A DNA stretch of 9,696 bases from GCA-2687515 sp963582805. GTDB lineage: Bacteria > Pseudomonadota > Alphaproteobacteria > Rhodospirillales > UBA2165. The position numbers were made by a program, and so were the translations under genes. The stretch's first letter is position 1. Each line of letters opens with the position of its first letter. The stretch is taken from NCBI GenBank assembly GCA_963582805.1, contig CAUZTZ010000154.1, positions 1-9,696 of the forward strand, given 5' to 3'. The notes beneath the pieces are model-generated. The model saw nothing but the letters and a program-made list of their open reading frames with translations, had not been told where the DNA came from and searched no databases. Below are positions 1-6,469 of this stretch, piece after piece.

Positions 1-778
1 CGGCGCAAAACTTGTCCCACATGGCGGCGGTGGGCGCCGCGTTCATATAGCCGTCCTTGGTCGGAAAGGTGCCCATGGGAACATTGGTGGGATGGTTGTT
101 GCCGACCTGGCCGGGCACCTCTTTGTCGACCAGCCAGCGCGCGGCCTGGAAATCCAGCAGGAATATCTGCGCCTCCAACAACGACGTGTGCAGCCATTGT
201 CCCTCGCCGGATTTTTCCCGCTCCAGCAGGGCCGCGAAGATGCCGCCGGCGGTCAACAATCCCGCCGTCATATCCGAGATGGCGGCGCCGGAGCGGACCG
301 GACCGCCGCCGGGCTCGCCGGTGACCGACATATGCCCGCCCATGCCTTGCGCCACCTGGTCGAGGCCCGGGCGGTTGGCGTAAGGCCCATCCTGGCCGAA
401 GCCGGAGATGGAGGCATAGACCAGCCGGGGATTGATCGCCTTTAAACTTTCATAATCGATGCCGAGATTGAATTTGACCGGCGGGCGGTAGTTTTCCACC
501 ACCACATCCGCCTTCTTCACCAGTTCCAGGAATATCGCCTTGCCGCGCGCCGCTTTCAGATTGAGGGTCATGCTTTCCTTGTTGCGGTGCAGGTTCTGGA
601 AATCGGGGCCGTGCCTTGTGCCCATATCCCCATACATGGGATCGCCGGGCATTTCGATCTTGATGACGCGGGCGCCGAAATCGGCGAGCTGGCGCGCCGC
701 CGTTGGCCCGGCCCGGGCGCGGGTTAAATCCAGGACCAGATATTGATCGAGCGCGGTCGAGGCTGGTTGGTGGCTCAT
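1..778 (-). CDS. CaiB/BaiF family (class III) CoA-transferase, N-terminal part, cut by window edge
   Basis: This is the first 259 codons of a CoA-transferase that moves CoA from a CoA thioester donor to a carboxylic acid. Class III enzymes work through an aspartyl-CoA anhydride on a conserved Asp. Read on the minus strand, the frame is open from an ATG at 778-776 to the window edge, without frameshift. Family landmarks seen are the N-terminal VLDLTR segment (about residues 15-20), GARVIKIE (35-42), ENYRPP (95-100), SGFGQDGPYANRPGLDQ (125-141) and SDMTAG, whose Asp is residue 169, the same number as the catalytic Asp of formyl-CoA transferase. The stretch HPTNVPMGTFPTKDGYMN (229-246) is also typical. 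Family members have about 400 residues, so roughly a third is missing beyond the left edge. A GGAG site lies 10 bases upstream of the ATG. The gene is divergent from an acyl-CoA dehydrogenase, which suggests a shared catabolic route. The substrate acid is unknown; family assignment is firm. Confidence 0.93.
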   Translation of the reverse strand, partial: MSHQPASTALDQYLVLDLTRARAGPTAARQLADFGARVIKIEMPGDPMYGDMGTRHGPDFQNLHRNKESMTLNLKAARGKAIFLELVKKADVVVENYRPPVKFNLGIDYESLKAINPRLVYASISGFGQDGPYANRPGLDQVAQGMGGHMSVTGEPGGGPVRSGAAISDMTAGLLTAGGIFAALLEREKSGEGQWLHTSLLEAQIFLLDFQAARWLVDKEVPGQVGNNHPTNVPMGTFPTKDGYMNAAPTAAMWDKFCA

Positions 779-788
779 GCTTGGCTTT

Positions 789-792
789 CTCC
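789..792 (-). promoter_or_regulatory. Ribosome binding site of the CoA-transferase gene
   Basis: GGAG on the minus strand, 10 bases before the ATG at 778-776. It supports that start; no other start codon near it gives the family N-terminus. Confidence 0.55.
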
Positions 793-799
793 GGTGAAA

Positions 800-829
800 T
801 TGGCAAAGTGACCGTGCCGCCAAGGTAAT
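800..829 (+). promoter_or_regulatory. Possible sigma70-type promoter for the acyl-CoA dehydrogenase gene
   Basis: TTGGCA (800-805, 5 of 6 to the -35 consensus) and GGTAAT (824-829, 4 of 6 to the -10 consensus) are 18 bases apart, 26 bases before the ATG at 856. This is a pattern match only. The divergent gene may use TTGACC on the minus strand (851-846) as its -35, but no good -10 partner was found for it. Confidence 0.25.
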
Positions 830-830
830 T

Positions 831-846
831 CAAAATTTGGATTTTG
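831..846. repeat. Perfect inverted repeat in the divergent intergenic region, candidate operator
   Basis: CAAAAT-TTGG-ATTTTG is a perfect 6-base inverted repeat around a 4-base spacer. It lies between the divergent CoA-transferase and acyl-CoA dehydrogenase genes, just after the possible plus-strand -10 and overlapping a possible minus-strand -35. A dimeric regulator bound here could control both genes. No regulator gene lies in the window, so this is inference from position and symmetry. Confidence 0.35.
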
Positions 847-855
847 GTCAACGCC

Positions 856-2007
856 ATGGACGAAGATTACAGCGATATTCGCGGCTCGGTGCGCGCGCTC
901 TGCGCTGGATTTCCAGGCGAATATTGGCGCCAATTGGACAGCGATCGCGCCTACCCGGCCGATTTCGTTGCCGCGATGACCGAAGGCGGCTTCCTCGGCG
1001 CGCTGATCCCGGAACAATATGGCGGCTCGGGGCTGGGCATCGCCGCCGCCTCGGCCATCTTGGAAGAGGTGCATTTGAGCGGCGGCAACGCGGCTGCCTG
1101 CCACGCGCAGATGTATATCATGGGCACCGTTCTTCGCCATGGCTCCGATGCGCAAAAGCAGAAATACCTGCCCGGCATTGCGGCGGGAAGTTTACGCCTG
1201 CAGGCCTTCGGTGTGACCGAGCCCACGAGCGGCACCGATACCGCCGCCCTGGCCACCACCGCTGTCCTGGACGGCGATCACTATGTGGTCAACGGGCAAA
1301 AGGTCTGGACATCGCGCGCCGAATATTCGGACCTGATGCTGCTCCTGGCGCGCACCGCGCCAATGGCTGAGGGCAAGCGCCGCCATGACGGATTGTCGGT
1401 GTTTTTGGTGGATATGCAGGCCAGCCTTGGCGCCGGAATGTCCGTGCATCCCATCAAAACCATGATCAATCACGCCACCACCGAGGTTTTTTTCGACAAT
1501 CTGAAAGTGCCGGCGGAAAACCTGATCGGCGAGGCCGGCGCCGGCTTTACCTATATCCTCGACGGCATGAATGCGGAGCGTATTTTGATCTCCGCCGAAT
1601 GCGTCGGCGATGCCCGCTGGTTCATCGAAAAAGCCACCAATTATGCCAATGAGCGCAAAGTCTTCGACCGCCCCATCGGCCAAAATCAAGGCATCCAGTT
1701 TCCCATCGCCCGCGCCTATGCGGAATGCGAGGCGTCGGCGCTGATGAGCCGAAAGGCGGCGGCGATGTTCGATGCGGGCGAGCCTTGCGGCGCCGAAGCC
1801 AACATGGCCAAACTTCTGGCGGCGGAAGCGTCCTGGCAGGCCGCCGATATGTGCCTGCAAACCTTTGGCGGCTATGGCTTTGCCGAGGAATATGACGTGG
1901 AGCGGAAATTCCGCGAAACCCGGCTCTACCAGATCGCGCCGGTGTCCACCAATCTGATCCTCTCCTACATCGCCGAGCATGTGCTTGGCCTGCCGAGGTC
2001 GTTCTGA
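856..2007 (+). CDS. Acyl-CoA dehydrogenase family protein (FAD flavoprotein)
   Basis: A 383-residue flavoenzyme expected to introduce an alpha,beta double bond into an acyl-CoA and pass electrons to ETF. Length is normal for the family. Seen in order are an N-terminal helical domain, IPEQYGGSGLG (about 51-61), the family signature FGVTEPTSGTD (118-128), VWTSRAEYSDL in the beta domain (150-160), YANERKVFDRPIGQNQGIQ (263-281) and QTFGGYGFAEEYDVERKFRE (335-354). The usual catalytic Glu of the C-terminal YEGTSEI motif is absent: the sequence there reads YQIAPVSTNLI, with Pro362 at that place. A Glu at 241 (NAERILIS) sits where isovaleryl-CoA dehydrogenase carries its catalytic base (DLERLVL). This points to a branched-chain- or long-chain-type active site. 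The ATG at 856 is preferred over TTG at 844 because the family N-terminus begins close to it, although neither has a clear Shine-Dalgarno site. Substrate is unknown. Confidence 0.93.
   Translation: MDEDYSDIRGSVRALCAGFPGEYWRQLDSDRAYPADFVAAMTEGGFLGALIPEQYGGSGLGIAAASAILEEVHLSGGNAAACHAQMYIMGTVLRHGSDAQKQKYLPGIAAGSLRLQAFGVTEPTSGTDTAALATTAVLDGDHYVVNGQKVWTSRAEYSDLMLLLARTAPMAEGKRRHDGLSVFLVDMQASLGAGMSVHPIKTMINHATTEVFFDNLKVPAENLIGEAGAGFTYILDGMNAERILISAECVGDARWFIEKATNYANERKVFDRPIGQNQGIQFPIARAYAECEASALMSRKAAAMFDAGEPCGAEANMAKLLAAEASWQAADMCLQTFGGYGFAEEYDVERKFRETRLYQIAPVSTNLILSYIAEHVLGLPRSF
1995..1998 (+). promoter_or_regulatory. Possible ribosome binding site for an upstream CTG start of the glycosyltransferase
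   Basis: GAGG lies 5 bases before CTG 2004-2006, which is in frame with the glycosyltransferase and overlaps the dehydrogenase stop TGA (2005-2007). No similar site lies before TTG 2070. CTG starts are rare, so this is only an alternative to the annotated start. Confidence 0.3.
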
Positions 2008-2069
2008 GCCAGCTGCGCCGCACCCTATCAATAGAGCAGATTTCGCCGTGGCCGGCGCTGCAGACGGCG

Positions 2070-4046
2070 TTGGATGCCCATGGCTCGGCGGCCGCCGCGC
2101 TCGACGGAGGCGACTATTACGCCGCCTTCCTATTGGCCCGCCAGGAAGGCGAAGCGGAATTGGAAGCCGTTGCATTATTGATGTGCGGCTGGGTGGAAAA
2201 GGCCCTCGCCGATCTTGATAGCATGCCGCACCAATTTGAGGCGACGCGCTCCTATTTGGAATTCGGGCGCTGGTGCTTGGGTGATGAAACCTCGGTCGCC
2301 CGCAAACCAAAGCTTTTGCTGATCGCCGGCGCCCATACGGAGCGCGGCATTCCGAGCGGCGCGGCAGGCCCGTTCGAAATCCAGTCGCTGATATTGGCGC
2401 GCGACCGAAAGGCGCCAGCTGCGGCGGAGATTATCGATCCAGGCGCAACCCCCGATGCGATCATCCTGTTCGATGTCTATGGGCCAAGGGTCCCGGAGGG
2501 GATTTTCGATCTCGGCGTGCCGGTGATTTTCTGGACCTATGATTTCGATTTCCATATTCCGAGCCAGTATGAAGACCTGACCCGCGCCGACATTATTTTG
2601 TGCGCATCGATTGGCGAGCACTATCCGTTGCAGCGTATCTATCCGGGGCGCGTCGCCACCTTTCCGGCGCACGATATCTATACCGATCCGGCCCGCTTTT
2701 CCGCTTTGCCCCAGATGCGCAACATCGATCTTGTGCATACCGGCATTTCTTTTTCGCCGATGATGCGGGCTAAGGCCCAATTCCTGTTTGCCCAAGCCAT
2801 TCAGGACGACGAGGCCCTCGACATCCGCCTGGTTCAGGGGTATCTGGACACCGATGATTACCGGGATTTGATCGGCCAGGCGCGCAAGATTGCGGTCGTC
2901 GACCGGCTCACCGGCGGCTTGCCGACCCGGGCCATGGACGCGGCCTGCGCCGGCGGCAGGGTCCTGTCACCGGCGGGCGTCGGCGCCCATGAATTGCTGC
3001 GCCTGGCCGGCGTGACTATCGGCGAGACCGATCAGGCGGAAACCGCCGATGATGGGGGCCTGGCGGAACGCAACCTCCGCCAGATTTTTCCGCCATCGCC
3101 GGAGCGCGAGTTTCGCTTTTTGAAATTCTGCCTGTTCCAATCGGCGATATTAAAAGACGAAATCCGGTTCACCGATCAGCTCCCAGCCCCGAAATTACCA
3201 ATCCAGGTCCGGTCCGAACATTCCGCTACCTGCCGCGCCGCCTTAGACTTGATCCAAGCCTTTATCGCCAAGCCCCTGGATGACGCAATCCGCACCCGGC
3301 TTGCCAAGTTGGTCGAAACGGCGGCCGAGGAATACGAAACCTCGGTGCCGCTCAACTTCAATCTGGCGCGCTATTTATGGGCCATCGATGAAAAACAAGG
3401 CGCCATCCAGTTGTTCAGCCGTATTTGCCGATCCGAAGCCGGAGGCCAGTTCGATCCGGCGCTGGACGATATCCGCATTCACCTGTTGCCGGTGCCGGTT
3501 GAGCTGACCCCTTATGAAGTCTATTTTGGCGCGCTGGCCCGCGATCTGGCCGATGGCGAGGCGGGCGCGCCCCGGGCCAGGCGGGTTATCGCCGCCAGCG
3601 CCCATTGTTTCATGGGGCTGGATCATTTGCAGGAAGGCCGGTTTGAGGCCGGCGTTCGCACCCTGGATCAGGCGTTGGAATTGTGTCCCGATCACTTTCC
3701 CGCCGCCCGGCTGCGGGCGCGGGCGCTGTTTGCCGCCGATCAGCCGCCGGACTTGGTTTTGGATGCGGTCTATGTGGCGGTGCGCCTTTACGCACCACAC
3801 CTGACCGAATTGCTGCCCATCGCCGCCACCTGCCACCGGGCCCTGGATGACGAGGCCGGCGCCTTGGCGCTGGTAAAAAGCTGGTGCTATTTCGCATCTC
3901 GTGTGCGCTGGCTGAACCCCGATGAGCATCCGTTCTCGGATGAGACCTGGCGCAGCATTGCGCCCTATCTGGACCGATTGCCGGATGGTCTGGCGGCCAA
4001 AATCCGTACCCTGCAACAAGAAGACCCGGAAAATTTTAAAAGTTAA
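2070..4046 (+). CDS. CgeB-like GT-B glycosyltransferase with TPR-like helical C-terminus
   Basis: A 658-residue protein probably transferring a sugar to a glycan or protein acceptor. Residues about 81-310 look like the GT-B glycosyltransferase group that includes spore-maturation CgeB: LLLIAGAH (82-89), PVIFWTYDFDFHIPSQYEDL (151-170), RADIILCASIGEHY (172-185), then IDLVHTGISFS (219-229) and a C-terminal half-site GGLPTRAMDAACAGGRVL (282-299), where RAMDA replaces the usual R..EA. From about 420 the protein is helical, with a TPR-like unit at AHCFMGLDHLQEGRFEAGVR (511-530) running on to LELCPDHF; such tails often bind protein partners. The start is uncertain. No ATG or GTG is available and TTG at 2070 is the first standard start. 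The frame is coding-like back to a CTG at 2004 that overlaps the stop of the upstream gene (CTGA) and has GAGG 5 bases before it. It is the first gene of the glycan cassette, and may be co-transcribed with the dehydrogenase gene. Confidence 0.8.
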   Translation: MDAHGSAAAALDGGDYYAAFLLARQEGEAELEAVALLMCGWVEKALADLDSMPHQFEATRSYLEFGRWCLGDETSVARKPKLLLIAGAHTERGIPSGAAGPFEIQSLILARDRKAPAAAEIIDPGATPDAIILFDVYGPRVPEGIFDLGVPVIFWTYDFDFHIPSQYEDLTRADIILCASIGEHYPLQRIYPGRVATFPAHDIYTDPARFSALPQMRNIDLVHTGISFSPMMRAKAQFLFAQAIQDDEALDIRLVQGYLDTDDYRDLIGQARKIAVVDRLTGGLPTRAMDAACAGGRVLSPAGVGAHELLRLAGVTIGETDQAETADDGGLAERNLRQIFPPSPEREFRFLKFCLFQSAILKDEIRFTDQLPAPKLPIQVRSEHSATCRAALDLIQAFIAKPLDDAIRTRLAKLVETAAEEYETSVPLNFNLARYLWAIDEKQGAIQLFSRICRSEAGGQFDPALDDIRIHLLPVPVELTPYEVYFGALARDLADGEAGAPRARRVIAASAHCFMGLDHLQEGRFEAGVRTLDQALELCPDHFPAARLRARALFAADQPPDLVLDAVYVAVRLYAPHLTELLPIAATCHRALDDEAGALALVKSWCYFASRVRWLNPDEHPFSDETWRSIAPYLDRLPDGLAAKIRTLQQEDPENFKS

Positions 4047-4121
4047 CGCCCAATTCGCATTTATTTGCTATGTGTTAGCGCCATCTGAGTAGTCACGGTT
4101 CAACCTTAACCACGGGCGAAA

Positions 4122-5723
4122 TTGCACTTGGAACGGACATTTCTGATCACGTCTGGAGCCTATGTCGGGCCTGAATTCACATCCGAATTCGGGCAAATCC
4201 CGCCGGCGTTCCTGCCCGTTGGCAATCGCCGCCTGTATGAGCATCAGGCGGACTGGGCAAAAGATTTCCGTGGCCGCCGGCTGATATCGCTGCCGGCTGA
4301 TTTCGAAATTCCGGCCCTTGACCGGGAACGGCTGAACCAGCTCGGCTTTGAAATTATCGCCGTGCCGGAAGGCCTCAGCCTGGCGCAATCGGTGCTGCAT
4401 GTGCTGGGCGCGGCGGCGATCACCGCGGGCGGGCTTTCGATCTTGCATGGCGATACGCTGATCGGCGGCGTCGAGCTGGACGCCGATGACATCATCACGG
4501 AAGGGGTCACCACCAGCTACCATTCCTGGGCCGAATATGAGCGCACCGATGACGGCGATTTGCGTTTTTTCGACGGTCTGCCTAGCGGCGCAAGTAAACG
4601 CAATGTTCTGTCGGGCTATTTTTCCTTTTCCGATGCCGGGCGCTATATGGCCGCACTTGAAGCCAGCGATCACGGATTTATCGGCGCCCTCAATGAATAT
4701 GGCGCGGAAATCCCGTTGACCGTTCAGAGCGGCAGCCAATGGCTGGATTTCGGACATATGGAACTGTACCACCAGTCCGTCGCCCAGATGCCGACCATGC
4801 GCGCCTTCAACCGGTTGGACATATCCCGGGCCACGGTGACCAAGTCCAGCCAGGATGGGTTTCAAATGGACGCCGAGGCCAATTGGTTTGAGACCGTACC
4901 GTCGCCTTTGCGCATCTATCTGCCCAAATATCTGGGACGCGGCCCCGGCCAAGCCTACCAAACCGAATATCTGTATCTATCGACATTGGCCGATCTCTAT
5001 GTGTTCGGGCGGCTGCCCGGCTATGTGTGGCGCCACATATTCCAATCTTGCGCCGCGTTTATGGCGCATTGCGCCGAATACCGGCCGGCAGTTGGCGAAA
5101 TAGCCGATAGCGGTGACATATATCTCGGCAAAACCGTGCAACGGCTGCAAGCATTCAAAGATCAAACCGGCGTCGATTTGGATGCACCCTGGCGCTATGG
5201 GGCGCGGACATTGCCCGGCCTACTGGCCATCGCCGAAGAGTGCGCCGCCAATATACCGGCGCCATCGGAAAACCAATATGCCATCGTTCACGGCGATTTC
5301 TGCTTCAGCAATATCTTCTATGATTTTCGCGCCGGCGCCATCCGCTGCGTCGATCCGAGGGGCCATATGGACGGCGCCCGGCCCAGCATTTATGGCGACG
5401 CCCGCTACGATACCGCCAAGCTCTATCACTCGGTCCTCGGCGGCTATGATTTCATCGTCGCCGGGCGCTACCGGCTGCAAGACGACGAAGCCCACGCCCT
5501 CGCCATCGATATTCCCGAGCTGCAGCGCAACCGCCACGTGATCGACGCCTTTTTGGACACATCGTTCGGCGGGCAGCGGCCTGAAGGCGCCGCGTCCAAT
5601 GAAATCGCCGTGCTTTTGTATCTTTCCATGCTGGCGCTACACGGCGACAACGGGCTGCGCCAGCGCGCCCTGCTTGCCAATGCGCTGCGCCTGTATGGGG
5701 CGGGGCGGGAGCCGGTGCGGTGA
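4122..5723 (+). CDS. Two-domain protein: degenerate nucleotidyltransferase-like half plus choline/aminoglycoside-kinase-like half
   Basis: A 533-residue protein combining two folds found in capsule and lipopolysaccharide decoration. Residues about 6-225 resemble a sugar-nucleotidyltransferase: PPAFLPVGNRRLYEHQ (27-42) in place of the PKxLLPVxGKPLL motif, ILHGDTLI (107-114) at the metal-binding Asp position, and NVLSGYFSFS (161-170). The N-terminal GxGxR loop and its Lys are not recognisable, so this half may be inactive or altered. Residues about 226-500 resemble the choline/aminoglycoside phosphotransferase group: VTKSS (239-243) as a possible ATP-contacting Lys, VHGDFCFSNIFYDF (389-402) matching the catalytic HGDxxxxN loop with D392 and N397, and CVDPRG (409-414) as the metal-binding DxxG. 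The likely job is phosphorylating a sugar or small alcohol that the next gene then activates. TTG 4122 is the first available start (an in-frame TAA lies at 4107); TTG 4128 is equally possible. The stop overlaps the next start by four bases. Confidence 0.85.
   Translation: MHLERTFLITSGAYVGPEFTSEFGQIPPAFLPVGNRRLYEHQADWAKDFRGRRLISLPADFEIPALDRERLNQLGFEIIAVPEGLSLAQSVLHVLGAAAITAGGLSILHGDTLIGGVELDADDIITEGVTTSYHSWAEYERTDDGDLRFFDGLPSGASKRNVLSGYFSFSDAGRYMAALEASDHGFIGALNEYGAEIPLTVQSGSQWLDFGHMELYHQSVAQMPTMRAFNRLDISRATVTKSSQDGFQMDAEANWFETVPSPLRIYLPKYLGRGPGQAYQTEYLYLSTLADLYVFGRLPGYVWRHIFQSCAAFMAHCAEYRPAVGEIADSGDIYLGKTVQRLQAFKDQTGVDLDAPWRYGARTLPGLLAIAEECAANIPAPSENQYAIVHGDFCFSNIFYDFRAGAIRCVDPRGHMDGARPSIYGDARYDTAKLYHSVLGGYDFIVAGRYRLQDDEAHALAIDIPELQRNRHVIDAFLDTSFGGQRPEGAASNEIAVLLYLSMLALHGDNGLRQRALLANALRLYGAGREPVR
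5707..5711 (+). promoter_or_regulatory. Ribosome binding site fixing the GTG start of the nucleotidyltransferase gene
   Basis: GGGAG is 8 bases before GTG 5720-5722. The start overlaps the upstream stop as GTGA, which suggests translational coupling. Confidence 0.65.
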
Positions 5724-6469
5724 TTGTCTTCCCCATGAACGGGCGCGGCCAGCGCTTCGCCGACGCCGGTTACGCGCAACCGAAATTCATGCTCGCGTTG
5801 GCCGGAAGAAGCGTGTTTCGCCATGTGCTTGAAGGCTTCCGAGGCCTGTTCGGCGCCGAAAAATTCCTTTTTGTGATGCCCGGCGATACCGACATCGCGG
5901 CCTTCGTGGACCGCGAATGCGCGGCGATGGGTCTGGCCGCCCCGCTGCTGGCCGTTTTGGACGCACCGACGCGCGGCCAGGCGGAAACCGTGGCACTGGG
6001 GCTGGAACAAGCCGCGATCGATCCCGCCGAGCCCCTGACCATATTCAATATCGATACACTGCGCCCCGATTTTGCCTATCCCAAGGATATGGATTTGCGC
6101 CGGATCGACGGTTATCTGGAGGTGTTCAAGGGAACCGGCGATGGCTGGTCTTTCGTTCGCCCGCAACCGGGAAATTCAGGGCGCGTCGCCGAAACAGCCG
6201 AAAAAAACCGCATATCCGAACTTTGTTGCAGCGGGCTTTATCATTTCCGCGCCGCGTCTCTGTTCACCGATGCGTATCGGGGCGCCTTGGGCGATGCCGA
6301 TTGGCCGCTGGTGAACGGCGAATATTATGTGGCGCCTCTGTACAATCGGCTGATCGCGGCGGGGCGTGATATACGCTATCAGCTGATCGCCGAGACCGAG
6401 ATCGCATTTTGCGGAACCCCGGAACAGTATGCGGAGCTAGGCCGGCAAATGGAAAATGAACATGGCTGA
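5720..6469 (+). CDS. NTP-transferase family sugar/phospho-alcohol nucleotidyltransferase
   Basis: A 249-residue single-domain enzyme expected to couple an NTP to a phosphorylated substrate, releasing pyrophosphate and giving an NDP-activated compound. The whole catalytic core is visible: VFPMNGRGQRF (3-13), the nucleotide-binding loop with Gly8, Arg9, Gly10 and Arg12; QPKFMLALAGR (20-30) with the catalytic Lys22; TRGQAETV (84-91); IFNIDTL (108-114) with the metal-binding Asp112; CSGLYHFR (170-177); and NGEYYVAPLYNRLI (199-212), similar to cytidylyl- and other nucleotidyltransferases of capsule loci. The GTG start is well supported because the Rossmann strand begins directly after it and GGGAG lies 8 bases upstream. 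It follows the kinase-like gene with a 4-base overlap, which fits a phosphorylate-then-activate pair as in LicA and LicC of choline incorporation. Neither the nucleotide nor the substrate can be read from the sequence. Confidence 0.88.
   Translation: MIVFPMNGRGQRFADAGYAQPKFMLALAGRSVFRHVLEGFRGLFGAEKFLFVMPGDTDIAAFVDRECAAMGLAAPLLAVLDAPTRGQAETVALGLEQAAIDPAEPLTIFNIDTLRPDFAYPKDMDLRRIDGYLEVFKGTGDGWSFVRPQPGNSGRVAETAEKNRISELCCSGLYHFRAASLFTDAYRGALGDADWPLVNGEYYVAPLYNRLIAAGRDIRYQLIAETEIAFCGTPEQYAELGRQMENEHG
6451..6454 (+). promoter_or_regulatory. Ribosome binding site choosing ATG 6462 for the WavE-like gene
   Basis: GGAA lies 7 bases before ATG 6462 but only 1 base before ATG 6456, so the second ATG is the better start. 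Confidence 0.4.

Noticed and set aside
450..857. Minus-strand frame of 135 codons and plus-strand frames at 57-445 over the CoA-transferase
   Set aside because: The true CoA-transferase frame is continuous through the region with family motifs and catalytic Asp169; these are other frames of the same DNA.
1192..2310. Long minus-strand open frame of 372 codons opposite the dehydrogenase and the glycosyltransferase start
   Set aside because: Mirror frame of GC-rich coding DNA. It crosses the junction of two well-supported plus-strand genes and shows no family motif.
4047..4121. Possible promoter or terminator between the glycosyltransferase and the kinase fusion
   Set aside because: Only a weak GGTT/AACC pairing and AT-rich patches are seen. 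No -35/-10 pair of acceptable spacing and no stem followed by a T-run was found.
4068..4961. Minus-strand open frame of 297 codons opposite the kinase fusion gene
   Set aside because: No recognisable domain. The opposite strand has clear nucleotidyltransferase and kinase motifs.
5468..6166. Minus-strand open frame of 232 codons across the kinase/nucleotidyltransferase junction
   Set aside because: Shadow frame; both plus-strand genes are confirmed by catalytic motifs.
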